From: CAVXSP01 sp963764505
GTDB lineage: Bacteria; Acidobacteriota; Vicinamibacteria; Vicinamibacterales; SCN-69-37
DNA: 64,000 bases
Reading direction: 5' to 3'
NCBI GenBank assembly: GCA_963764505.1
Contig: CAVXSP010000001.1
Span: 2,604,001-2,668,000 of the forward strand
The translations under genes and the position numbers were made by a program. The notes beneath the pieces are model-generated. The model saw nothing but the letters and a program-made list of their open reading frames with translations. It made no database searches and was not told the origin of the DNA. This document shows positions 9,796 through 17,649 of this stretch, piece after piece (within the stretch, counting starts at the first letter, position 1; each line of letters opens with the position of its first letter).

Positions 9796-10324
9796 GGCCG
9801 ATCCATCGGAATATCACGATCACGAGGACGGCGGGAATCAGCACCGCCCACCAGCCGGAGATCCCGACGCGGGCGAGCACGCTCGGCCCGAACCATGCGA
9901 CCACGCCGAGCAGGCCGGCGGCCCACAGGAGACAGCTGGCGCCGTTGAGCAGGCTGAACTTGAGCGGCCGGACGCCGGCGTAGGCGCAGGCGGCCGACAG
10001 CGCGATTCGAAGCCCGGGCGAGAAGCGGACGGCCATGACCGTGAGCGTCTCGTTCCGGCGCACCCGCTGCGCGAGGCGCTCGCCCCGGCGGGCGATCGTC
10101 GGGAAGCGCCGCAGCCAGCGATTCAGCCGGCCCCGGAGCGCGTAGAAGAAGAATTGGTCGCCGAGCGCCGCGCCGAGCGCGCCCGCCAGCGCCACGCCGG
10201 CCGCATCGAGCTGGCCGCGGCTCACGAGGCTCGCCGCCGCCACGAAGACGATCTCGCCTTCGAGCATCGCCGCGAACACCACCACGACGTAGGCGAGCGC
10301 ACCCTGCGCTTCACTGATGTGCAC
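9761..10324 (-). CDS. DedA/SNARE-associated family membrane protein
   Basis: An inner-membrane protein of 187 residues of the DedA (VTT) family. Members are linked to lipid carrier recycling and membrane potential. Visible parts are the amphipathic N-terminal entry (VVVFAAMLEGEIVFVAAASL), the Gly-rich ALGDQFFFYALRGR segment, the conserved RFSPGLRIALSAACAYAG loop and C-terminal membrane spans (WWAVLIPAVLVIVIF). Start GTG at 10322-10324 is chosen because the reading frame upstream is low-complexity Arg/Pro sequence lying over the preceding gene. It sits between the aminotransferase gene and the receptor gene on the same strand. Confidence 0.8.
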   Translation of the reverse strand: MHISEAQGALAYVVVVFAAMLEGEIVFVAAASLVSRGQLDAAGVALAGALGAALGDQFFFYALRGRLNRWLRRFPTIARRGERLAQRVRRNETLTVMAVRFSPGLRIALSAACAYAGVRPLKFSLLNGASCLLWAAGLLGVVAWFGPSVLARVGISGWWAVLIPAVLVIVIFRWIGHEEKAHLERNP

Positions 10325-10367
10325 GGAACGATTGTGGCCGCGCGTCGGAGAATTGGAAACTGGGCAT

Positions 10368-11660
10368 TCAGGATCGGGAGGCGATTTCCGAATTCCCGAT
10401 CCTCGACTCCGAACCGCCCGATCCGGTGCGGGCCGCCTCGCGGACGACCGCAGCGACGCGTGCGACCTGGTCGTCCGAGAGAGATTGATAGACGGGAATC
10501 TGGACGGCCAGCCCGGTCGCGTCCGCTCCGGGCGCGGGACGCGCAAAGGGCGCAAAGAGCGGAAGGGCTGTGCAGATGTCGACGTGCAGCGTCTCGAGAT
10601 CGACGCCGCGCTTCAGGCTCCGCACCACGACCGCGTCCCGGTTCGGGAAGTACGCACAATACTGATAGAAGACGTGCGTTCGATCGGGTGGGATCGCAGG
10701 CAGCCGTGCCCCCGGCACGTCCAGCAGCCGCCGGGTGACCAACTCGGCGTGCGCCTGCGTCTGGGCGGTCCAGCGGTCGAGATGCTTCAATGCCTCGAGT
10801 CCAAGGGCCGCCTGGATGTTGGCATATCGCTCGCGATAGTCGGCGGGCAACGGATCGAGCGAGCGGATCGGCTCCCAGAGGAACACGTCCGGGTTGGCGT
10901 TGATCCAGGCCGAGGTCCAGAGGACCGGGAAGAGCGTCCACGTGAACACACCCGGCCGAATGCTGATGCGCTGGACGCGGCCGTGCCAGAGCTTCCGGCG
11001 GACGGCCGCCTCCGTCGGCGGCGGCTCGGCCGCTGCGAGGCGCGCGATGCGCTCGGCGAGCCCCGCGTCACGGGTGACCGCGGCGCCTCCGCCGTAGGTG
11101 TTCAGGGGCTTCAACGTCTGGAAGCTGAACAGCGCGGCATCGCCCAGCGTGCCGACCTGACGGCCGCCGTAGGTCGCCCCGAGCGCATGCGCGCAGTCCT
11201 CGATGACCGCCAGGCGGTGCGCGCGCGCGATCTCCAGGATGGGATCCATGTCGCAGGGCAGTCCCCACATGTGCGTGGGCACGACGGCGACGGTCCTGGG
11301 GCCGACGAGGCGGGCCAGGCTCGCAGGCGTCATCGTGAAGGTCGACGGGTCCACGTCGGCGAAGACCGGCCGGAGGCCGGCGACGCGCGCGATCTCGGGA
11401 ATGACCCAGAAGGTGAGCGCCGGCAGGACGATCTCGCCGCCGGCCGGCAGCTCGAGCGCCTTCAGGATGTAATAGAAGGCCATCCGCCCGTACGACGCAC
11501 ACACGGCGCGGACGCCCTCGCCGAGGCGGCCGGCGAACGCGGACTCGAAGGCACGGACGTGCGGCCCGTCGACGAGCTCGCCGCGGGCGCGAATCTCGGC
11601 GACCAGCTGCTGCGTGTTCGGCAGGACGCGGGCGCCGTAGCGTGGGATCGCGCTCAGCAT
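10368..11660 (-). CDS. DegT/DnrJ/EryC1/StrS-family aminotransferase
   Basis: A 430-residue pyridoxal-phosphate aminotransferase of the sugar/AHBA-synthase-like fold. Features seen are the N-terminal substrate loop (VCASYGRMAFYYILKALELP), the cofactor-binding VIEDCAHALGATYGG with its Asp, and the Schiff-base lysine in FSFQTLKPLNTYGGG. Such enzymes aminate keto-sugars or make aminobenzoate units. The start ATG overlaps the stop of the radical SAM gene (ATGCTGA), implying translational coupling and a shared pathway. The product is not identifiable. The last residues (SESRIGNSEIASRS) look unconserved. Confidence 0.87.
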   Translation of the reverse strand: MLSAIPRYGARVLPNTQQLVAEIRARGELVDGPHVRAFESAFAGRLGEGVRAVCASYGRMAFYYILKALELPAGGEIVLPALTFWVIPEIARVAGLRPVFADVDPSTFTMTPASLARLVGPRTVAVVPTHMWGLPCDMDPILEIARAHRLAVIEDCAHALGATYGGRQVGTLGDAALFSFQTLKPLNTYGGGAAVTRDAGLAERIARLAAAEPPPTEAAVRRKLWHGRVQRISIRPGVFTWTLFPVLWTSAWINANPDVFLWEPIRSLDPLPADYRERYANIQAALGLEALKHLDRWTAQTQAHAELVTRRLLDVPGARLPAIPPDRTHVFYQYCAYFPNRDAVVVRSLKRGVDLETLHVDICTALPLFAPFARPAPGADATGLAVQIPVYQSLSDDQVARVAAVVREAARTGSGGSESRIGNSEIASRS

Positions 11661-13049
11661 GCGACGGTCCTCGACATCATCCGGTGCTCGCGGCGCGCCT
11701 GCAGCCGCGAGACCCGCAGATCGAGATGGCTCACCACGTCCCGGATCGGCGAGGCCCTGATGCGGAGATAGTTGGCGAGGTACGACGGCCGCATATAGAA
11801 GCGCGTGTAGGCGGCGCCCAGCAGGAATTGTAGCTGCTCGTGCGTGAACTGCGGGTGCGTGAAGGTGGGCGTGAAGCCGTCGAACTTCTCCCAGTCGGTC
11901 TCCGTCACGAGCGGCGCCATCCGCTTCCACAGCGGCGTCCCGGGATATGGCGTCAGCAGCTTGAACTGCGCCACGGTCGATCCGAGCTGCACGGAGTACT
12001 CGATCGTCGCGCCGACGGAGTCCCACGTGTCCTCGAGGAAGCCGAGCACGTAGAACGCCGCGGTGACGATTCCCAGCCGCCGGCACTGTTCGATCACCGC
12101 CCGCTGATGGGCCTCCGGGATCGGGCGGCGGCCGACCTTCTTCAGGATCGCCGGCGACATCGCCTCGACGCCGAAGCTGATGGCGCGCAGTCCGGCGCGA
12201 TGCATCGCGGTCAGCAGACCGGCGTCGAGCCGGTCCAGCCGGGTCTCGCACTCGAACGTGAGGTTCAGGCCGCGCGAGAGCACGCCCTCGCACAGCTCGA
12301 GGACACGGTCGCGACCCTCGGTGAAGAGCGGGTCGCGGAACACCACGTACGGACGTCGGAGCCGCGCGGCCAGGTAGGTGAGCTCGTCGAGGATGTTCGC
12401 CACCGACCGGCTGCGGTACCCGGCGAGGATCCGGTGCGGACAGGTACGTGCAGAACTCGGGGCAGCCGCGGCTTGCGAGCAGTGCCACCGCGCCGCCGAT
12501 CGGCCGCCCGGCGAACGGCACGCTGAACCGGCGCTGCCGTCCCATCGTGAGATCCCAGCGCGGGAACGGCAGCGTGTCGAGGTCGGCCACGGGCGGGCTC
12601 GCCACGCGGCCGTGGAGCACCTCGCCGTCGACCAGACGCCGCATGGCGTGCTCGGGCTCGCCATCGATCACGAAATCGGCCGACGGCAGGAAGAGATCGG
12701 GCAGCTTCGAAGCCGCCAGGCCGAAGAAGCCGACCGGCACGCCGCGAGCGCGAATCTGCTCCGCCCAGCGGATCTCGCGCCGGCAGTCGACGAGCGAAGA
12801 GAGCACCAGCGCCACGTCGCCGTCGACCAGCTCCCCCGATGTCGGCACCACTTCGTGACCCGCGTCGGCGGCGAGTGCGGCCAGATAGGCCAGGTGAATG
12901 CTTTGAAGGTCATGGAACCGCCGCTTGATCTGGCAGATGACCGCCGTGACCTTCGAAAACGGCCGGAGCCGGGAGCCGAAGCCGCCCGCGACCGTATCCT
13001 TGCTGACGAACCCGTCGCCGCCTCTGACATCCGCGAGAACAATGCGCAT
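11654..13049 (-). CDS. B12-binding-type radical SAM protein, frameshifted
   Basis: A radical SAM enzyme with an N-terminal cobalamin-binding-like Rossmann domain (about 1-130, IHLAYLAALAADAGHEVV) and a radical SAM barrel, 464 residues once corrected. The two halves lie in different frames. The switch falls inside the iron-sulphur cluster motif: the first frame reads GCPEFCTY and the second resumes at CPHRILAGY. Removing one base of the GG doublet at 12443-12444 gives C-PEF-C-TY-C, the canonical CxxxCxxC. Downstream, the barrel shows FECETRLDRLD and SFGVEAMSP. The exact fit argues for a sequence error, not a dead gene. Reaction and substrate are unknown; it is coupled to the aminotransferase. 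Confidence 0.8.
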
Positions 13050-13169
13050 ACGTACCTCGCGGCCAGACCCGCTTTTCGGGACGGCCGCCTACCGCGATGA
13101 ACGGACGAAGGGTCTCGGCTACCCGGTGGACGCATGGGCAGCGCGCACCCGCCAAGGCAGAGCGGGCGT

Positions 13170-13757
13170 TCAGGCGGAGGGTGGGGCGCGTGGGCGAATG
13201 AGCCGGAGTGCGTCCGAGCTCGTCGTGCACTCCGGGGCGGCATGGACCGCGCCGGAGCGATCCAGGTCGGCCGGCCGCGGCCGGCGCGCGGCATCGGTGC
13301 CCGGCGGCGAGAAGCCGTCGGACGCAAGCGCCGCGGGCTCACCGTCGCCGCCGCGGCCGATGCCGGTCGGATTGGAGAGCCCGGGCGCGCGGCCGTGCCG
13401 GCGCGGGTGCAGGCGCCGCAGATCGCCTCCGGGCGTGCGGCGCCAGACATGCACGGACGCGGTATCGGCGGCCACGAGGTCGAGCCGGCCGTCGCCGTCC
13501 ACATCGGACGCGAGGATCTGCAGCACGGGCCGCCGCGTCCGTAGCACGATCTGCTCGCGCGATCCGGAGAGCCAGACCTGCAAGCTGTTCGGCGACCGCC
13601 GGATCGTGACGACGTCGCGCACGCCGTCCCGATCGAGATCGGTGTAGAGCGGATCCGCCCACGCCCGGCCCGAGAGAGAGGTGACCGCTGCAAGGGCAAG
13701 CAGGGCCGCGATCGGCCACTGCCAAGCGTGTGCGACGCGGAACCGGGGAGGCAGCAC
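13170..13757 (-). CDS. Secreted FG-GAP/VCBS-type repeat protein
   Basis: A predicted 195-residue exported protein. A signal peptide (core WPIAALLALAAVTSLSG, ending AWA) precedes two calcium-loop type repeats, YTDLDRDGVRDVVTIRR and ASDVDGDGRLDLVAADT, typical of FG-GAP/VCBS beta-propeller blades. Two blades are too few for a closed propeller, and the last 90 residues are Arg/Pro-rich without recognisable structure, so the true C-terminus is uncertain. It lies upstream of the radical SAM gene on the same strand with a 120-base gap. No function can be assigned. Confidence 0.6.
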   Translation of the reverse strand: MLPPRFRVAHAWQWPIAALLALAAVTSLSGRAWADPLYTDLDRDGVRDVVTIRRSPNSLQVWLSGSREQIVLRTRRPVLQILASDVDGDGRLDLVAADTASVHVWRRTPGGDLRRLHPRRHGRAPGLSNPTGIGRGGDGEPAALASDGFSPPGTDAARRPRPADLDRSGAVHAAPECTTSSDALRLIRPRAPPSA

Positions 13758-13852
13758 GAAGGTCCATCGGCAGTATAGCGCCTTGTTCGGGATCGGGTTG
13801 CAGCCGTCGAGTCGGTCAGATACGCTCGTGAATCCCGCCGCGCCGGGCTGTC

Positions 13853-13858
13853 TATACT
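13853..13858 (+). promoter_or_regulatory. -10 box of a possible leaderless acylphosphatase mRNA
   Basis: TATACT lies just before the acylphosphatase ATG at 13865. The usual 6-7 base distance from -10 box to transcription start would put the first transcribed base at or beside that ATG. No ribosome-binding site fits in between. No clear -35 box is present. Confidence 0.4.
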
Positions 13859-13864
13859 GTTCGG

Positions 13865-14137
13865 ATGCTCGTGGCGCAGCGGCTGCTCGTGAGCGGGCGC
13901 GTGCAGGGAGTCGGATTCCGGTTCTTCGTCGAAGAGACCGCCCGGTACGAAGGGCTCTCCGGATGGGTGAGGAATCTGCCCGATGGACGGGTGGAAGCCT
14001 TCATCGAGGGCGACAATGAAGCGGTGAACCGGGTCGCGTCCAAGATTCGGCGCGGACCGCGGGCCGCGCGCGTGGAGCGTGTCGACGCGTGCGACGAGGC
14101 CCCGACCGGCCGCAGAATCGAGTTCGAAATCCGATGA
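13865..14137 (+). CDS. acyP: Acylphosphatase
   Basis: A 90-residue cytosolic enzyme that hydrolyses acyl phosphates. The family signatures are intact: VSGRVQGVGFRFFV with the phosphate-binding loop and catalytic arginine, and GLSGWVRNLPDGRVEAFIEG with the catalytic asparagine. Length matches the family. The TGA stop overlaps the apt start (ATGA), so the two are co-translated. Transcription may start at the ATG itself, as judged from the -10 box position. Confidence 0.95.
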   Translation: MLVAQRLLVSGRVQGVGFRFFVEETARYEGLSGWVRNLPDGRVEAFIEGDNEAVNRVASKIRRGPRAARVERVDACDEAPTGRRIEFEIR

Positions 14138-14676
14138 CCCGCGCCGATACCAGGACTGTCATGGATGCACTGAAAGACCGGATTCGTCACGTTCCCGATT
14201 TCCCCAAACCTGGGATCCTGTTCTACGACGTCACGACGCTGCTCAAGGATCCCGAGGGGTTCCAGATGGCGGTGGAGGCGATGGCGGCTCCCCATCGGGA
14301 ACGCGCGGTCGACCTCGTGGTCGGCATCGAAAGCCGCGGCTTCATCTTCGGAGCGGCGGTCGCGGATCGGCTGAAGAGCGGATTCGCACCGGTCCGCAAG
14401 CTGGGGAAGCTGCCCGCGAAAACGCGCCGCGCGTCGTATCAGCTCGAATACGGCACGGACTCGCTCGAGATTCACGAGGACGCCGTACGCCGTGGGGCGA
14501 AAATCCTGGTCGTGGACGACCTGCTGGCAACCGGCGGCACGGCCGCCGCCACCGTCGGTCTGCTCCGCGAGCTCGGGGGGGATGTCGTCGGGATCCAGTT
14601 CCTGATCGAGCTCGTGGCGCTCGACGGCCGCGCGCGGCTGCAGGGCGAGAAGGTTGGCGCGGTGCTGGCGTACTGA
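14134..14676 (+). CDS. apt: Adenine phosphoribosyltransferase
   Basis: Purine salvage enzyme converting adenine and PRPP to AMP, 180 residues. Motifs are FPKPGILFYDVTTLL near the N-terminus, VVGIESRGFIFGAA for base binding, and the PRPP-binding loop ILVVDDLLATGGTAAA. ATG at 14134 overlaps the acylphosphatase stop; a second ATG at 14161 would give a protein of the more usual size and is a reasonable alternative. tRNA-Arg follows 19 bases downstream. Confidence 0.95.
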   Translation: MTRADTRTVMDALKDRIRHVPDFPKPGILFYDVTTLLKDPEGFQMAVEAMAAPHRERAVDLVVGIESRGFIFGAAVADRLKSGFAPVRKLGKLPAKTRRASYQLEYGTDSLEIHEDAVRRGAKILVVDDLLATGGTAAATVGLLRELGGDVVGIQFLIELVALDGRARLQGEKVGAVLAY

Positions 14677-14695
14677 CGGCCGTTCGCGCGATGTC

Positions 14696-14772
14696 GCGCC
14701 CGTAGCTCAGCTGGATAGAGCACCGCCCTCCTAAGGCGGGGGCCGCCCGTTCGAATCGGGCCGGGCGCACCA
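14696..14772 (+). tRNA. tRNA-Arg (anticodon CCT)
   Basis: A complete cloverleaf of 77 bases including an encoded CCA end. Acceptor GCGCCCG (14696-14702) pairs with CGGGCGC (14762-14768). The D stem is GCTC/GAGC. The anticodon stem CCGCC/GGCGG encloses loop CTCCTAA with anticodon CCT at 14730-14732, reading AGG. The T arm GCCCG/CGGGC has loop TTCGAAT. The discriminator base is A. Confidence 0.97.
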
Positions 14773-14816
14773 GATCCAACCAGCGAACAGACGAGGAAGA
14801 GGAAGAGGACCAGACC

Positions 14817-15752
14817 GTGAGGCGTGTACCACGATGGCTCGATGCCCTCGCGATCGGATCGCTGTTCCTGTTGGCGGCCTGCCGCCACGACGATGGGAGC
14901 CCGCCTTCGGCGACCGTGACGTCAATGACGGTCAGTGGTGCCGCGGACATCGTCCGGGGGCAGGCGTCGCAGTTCGCTGCCGTGGCGACCTGGTCCGATG
15001 GATCGACGATGGACGTGACGGCGGCCGCCACCTGGAGCTCGTCGAATGCGGTTGTCGCTTCGGTGAGCGCAACGGGCAGGGTGCTTGCCGAGAACGCGGG
15101 CGTGGCGACGATCACGGCGCGCTATGAGAACGTGACAGGGACGGGCACCGTGCAGGTGACGCTGCCCGAGGGCCCGACGGCGATCGCCATCCTCGGCACC
15201 ACATCGCTGACGGCATGGGGGCAGACGACACAGCTCGAGGCGACGGCCCGCTTTGCGAACGGCAGCGTCCAGGTCGTGACCGCCCAGGCCGCATGGAGCT
15301 CGAGCGACGCGTCGGTCTTCTCGGTCGAGCGGGGTCTCGTGACGGCACGAGCCAACGGTGTGGCGGACGTCGCGGCCATCTACCAGGGTCTGGCCGGCAC
15401 GAGGACGATCGGCGTTCGAGCGAGCGCCTGCCAGGCCGGTGGAACCCCCTTCAACGCCGGTGTCGGCAGCGGTGCGTACGAGGCGCTCAACCAGGGATGT
15501 CAGACCTGTCATCGGTCCGGCGCCCGCTACGACTTCACGGGGGGGCCGCAGCAGGCCTATCAGACGGCGTTGCTCCTCGTGCAGCCGCAGGACCCGGGCC
15601 GCAGCAAGCTCCTCGACGCGGCGCGCTCGCCGACCAGGTCTGCCAGCCATGCGGCCGCGAGCGTCTGGCCGGTGGACCCGTGCTTTCCCGGCGCCTGGTG
15701 CGGCGACGCGGTCCAGAAGTGGATCGAGGACGGCGCCTGCCCGGCGCGATAG
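14817..15752 (+). CDS. Lipoprotein with Ig-like domains and a CXXCH motif
   Basis: A 311-residue predicted lipoprotein: hydrophobic signal then lipobox LLAAC with the acylated cysteine at about 22. Two bacterial Ig-like (Big2) domains follow at about 32-115 and 116-205, seen from paired VTAAATWSSSNAVVASVSAT and QAAWSSSDASVFSVERG. The C-terminal 100 residues carry CQTCH at 228-232, the c-type haem attachment motif, plus extra cysteines (DPCFPGAWCGDA). Start is GTG at 14817 behind a purine-rich ribosome-binding region (GAGGAAGAGGAAGAGG). Haem binding is inferred from CXXCH alone; a distal methionine ligand is not obvious. Function unknown. Confidence 0.8.
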   Translation: MRRVPRWLDALAIGSLFLLAACRHDDGSPPSATVTSMTVSGAADIVRGQASQFAAVATWSDGSTMDVTAAATWSSSNAVVASVSATGRVLAENAGVATITARYENVTGTGTVQVTLPEGPTAIAILGTTSLTAWGQTTQLEATARFANGSVQVVTAQAAWSSSDASVFSVERGLVTARANGVADVAAIYQGLAGTRTIGVRASACQAGGTPFNAGVGSGAYEALNQGCQTCHRSGARYDFTGGPQQAYQTALLLVQPQDPGRSKLLDAARSPTRSASHAAASVWPVDPCFPGAWCGDAVQKWIEDGACPAR

Positions 15753-15816
15753 CCGCCCTCGCCGCTGGCGCCGCGCTCGTGCGGTAGACTGAAGGGCCAG
15801 CCGGGGGGATGAATTC

Positions 15817-16542
15817 ATGAAGGCTCAGCAGCGTCACCATCTGAAGCAGAACGAGTTCGCCGAGACCCTGCGGCGCATCACGGATGTTTTCCAGGAGCAC
15901 GGCTCACGGATTGCCGTGGGCGCGCTGATCGCGATCGTGGTCGTCGGCAGCGTGGGCGGCTTTCTCCTGTGGCGGAAGCACACGCGGGATCAGGCAGGCG
16001 CGCTGCTCGCCGCCGCGATGTCGGTGAGCGAGTCGCCGATCGCGCCCGCCCCCACCGTGCCCGGCGCCACGCAGGCGCCGGGGACGTTCCCGACGGATCA
16101 GGCGCGGCAGCAGGCCGCGCTGGCCGCGTTCCAGAAGGTCGCCGCCGCATACCCGTCGACCCAGGCGGGGATTGCCGCGGCGTACGAGGCGGCGGGCGAG
16201 CTCGCCTCGCTCGGCCGGCTGGCCGACGCGGAGAAGGCCTACAGTGATCTCCTCGGCCGCGCCGGTGCCGGCTCGATCTATGCCGCGGCTGCCCGCATGG
16301 GGCTCGCAGAGACGCTGGCCGCGGAGGGGCAGTACGACCGCGCAATCAAGGAATATGGTGACCTCGCGGCACGGCGCGACGGCCTGCTGCCGGTGGACGG
16401 CATCCTCGTCCAGCTCGCGCGCACCTACATGAAGGCCGGCAAGGTCTCGGACGCGCGCGCGACCTTCAAACGGGTCGCCGACGAGTTCCCGAACTCGATC
16501 TATGTCCCCGAGGCGCGCCAGGAGATCGCGAAGCTCGGGTGA
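15817..16542 (+). CDS. Membrane-anchored TPR protein (YfgM-like)
   Basis: A 241-residue protein with a cytosolic N-terminus, one membrane span at about 32-52 (IAVGALIAIVVVGSVGGFLL) and a periplasmic TPR region. The TPR units include AAYEAAGELASLGRLADAEK, LAETLAAEGQYDRAIKEYGD and LARTYMKAGKVSDARATFKR. This layout matches the YfgM-type ancillary translocon/envelope proteins (TPR_21 family). No partner is encoded next to it; its stop is only 10 bases from the end of the convergent DHS-like gene. Confidence 0.8.
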   Translation: MKAQQRHHLKQNEFAETLRRITDVFQEHGSRIAVGALIAIVVVGSVGGFLLWRKHTRDQAGALLAAAMSVSESPIAPAPTVPGATQAPGTFPTDQARQQAALAAFQKVAAAYPSTQAGIAAAYEAAGELASLGRLADAEKAYSDLLGRAGAGSIYAAAARMGLAETLAAEGQYDRAIKEYGDLAARRDGLLPVDGILVQLARTYMKAGKVSDARATFKRVADEFPNSIYVPEARQEIAKLG

Positions 16543-16552
16543 GCTCGTCCGG

Positions 16553-17623
16553 CTACTCCAGGTAGCGATCGCTCGCGAGTTCCTGACCGTTCATCACGAT
16601 CTGCCGGCGCGAGGGATCGAACTCGGGCCGCTTGCGCTTCGGGAGCAGATCCCGGGCCGAGCGCTCGAGTGCCGTCACGAGCAGCGGCAGCGCCAGCGTG
16701 ACGTCCGCATGGACGGTGACCTTTTCCGACTCGATCGACAGCTTGCCCCAGCTCTGCGCCTCCTCCAGACTCGAGCCGCTCGCCCCGCCGAAGTGCGGGA
16801 CGTCGGTCACGATCTGCAGGGCGAACCTGTGGCCCGTCACCTTGTCCGAGTAGAACTCCGCCTGCACGCTGGCCTGATTGATGAAGTTCTTGGGCGTGCC
16901 GCCTCCGAGAACGATCGTCGCCGTGGACGGCCGGTGAATGACGACATTGGCCGATTCGATGATGTCCCCGATGACGTCGATCTGGCCGGCTGACGCGTCG
17001 CGCTGACGCGCCTGCGAGATGCCCATGCCGATCGAGGAGTCGGCAATCGCGGGGCAGAAGATCGGCAGGTTCGCGCGGAAGGCGGCCGTCAGGATTCCCT
17101 GATGGCTGGTCTCCTTCCAGAGATGCTCTCCCAGCTTGTAGAGGAACTCCCGCGTCGTGTAGGGCCGCCGTTCCAGCTTCAGGGTGAACGCCGCGATCCA
17201 TTCGTCGTTGCGGCAGAATTCGTCCTCGCTCGCGAGCGTGTCGTAGACGCGGTCGATGCGCTCGGCCGCGAGCGCCGCGTCGTCGAGCGCCGGCGAGCCC
17301 AGGAAGTGGCGGCGGCCGCGCGTCTCGTGGAGATCGTGGTACAGGTTCGCGCCGGTGGAGACGAGACAGTCGACGTAGCGATGCTCGACGAGGTGCGCGA
17401 TGATGAGCCGCATGCCGCCGGCCGACAGCGCTCCGGCGATTCCGAGGAAGATCGTAGCGTCGCTGCCCAGCATCTTCTCCCAGATCCGCCGGGCCGTCGC
17501 GAGGTTGCGTCCCTGGAAGGAGATCCGCTCCATTCTGGCGAGCACGTCGTCGGCGGTGAGATCCGCGGCGACGGCGAACGGCTCGACCGGCGTGCGGAGG
17601 AAACGCGACTTGCGGCGGCTCAT
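16553..17623 (-). CDS. Deoxyhypusine-synthase-like protein
   Basis: A 356-residue member of the deoxyhypusine synthase family, an NAD-dependent aminobutyl transferase. The active-site lysine region is recognisable as TIVLGGGTPKNFINQA, matching GGGVVK of the eukaryotic enzyme. SDKVTGHRFALQIVTD, FGGASGSSLEEAQSWGKLS and SADLTADDVL-like regions also fit. Bacteria lack the eIF5A substrate, so the real reaction is probably in polyamine metabolism; homospermidine synthesis is known for some related proteins, but that is inference here. It lies 26 bases downstream of mutS on the same strand. Confidence 0.85.
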   Translation of the reverse strand: MSRRKSRFLRTPVEPFAVAADLTADDVLARMERISFQGRNLATARRIWEKMLGSDATIFLGIAGALSAGGMRLIIAHLVEHRYVDCLVSTGANLYHDLHETRGRRHFLGSPALDDAALAAERIDRVYDTLASEDEFCRNDEWIAAFTLKLERRPYTTREFLYKLGEHLWKETSHQGILTAAFRANLPIFCPAIADSSIGMGISQARQRDASAGQIDVIGDIIESANVVIHRPSTATIVLGGGTPKNFINQASVQAEFYSDKVTGHRFALQIVTDVPHFGGASGSSLEEAQSWGKLSIESEKVTVHADVTLALPLLVTALERSARDLLPKRKRPEFDPSRRQIVMNGQELASDRYLE

Positions 17624-17649
17624 GCGGCCGCATTGTACCGGACTTCGGA

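Noticed and set aside
9796..10323. Cobalamin riboswitch for the BtuB-like receptor
   Set aside because: The receptor start lies within the dedA-like gene; no space and no B12-box-like sequence upstream.
12443..12444. Programmed frameshift in the radical SAM gene
   Set aside because: No slippery heptamer is evident, and the same type of one-base insertion recurs in unrelated genes at the same motif, which favours an error.
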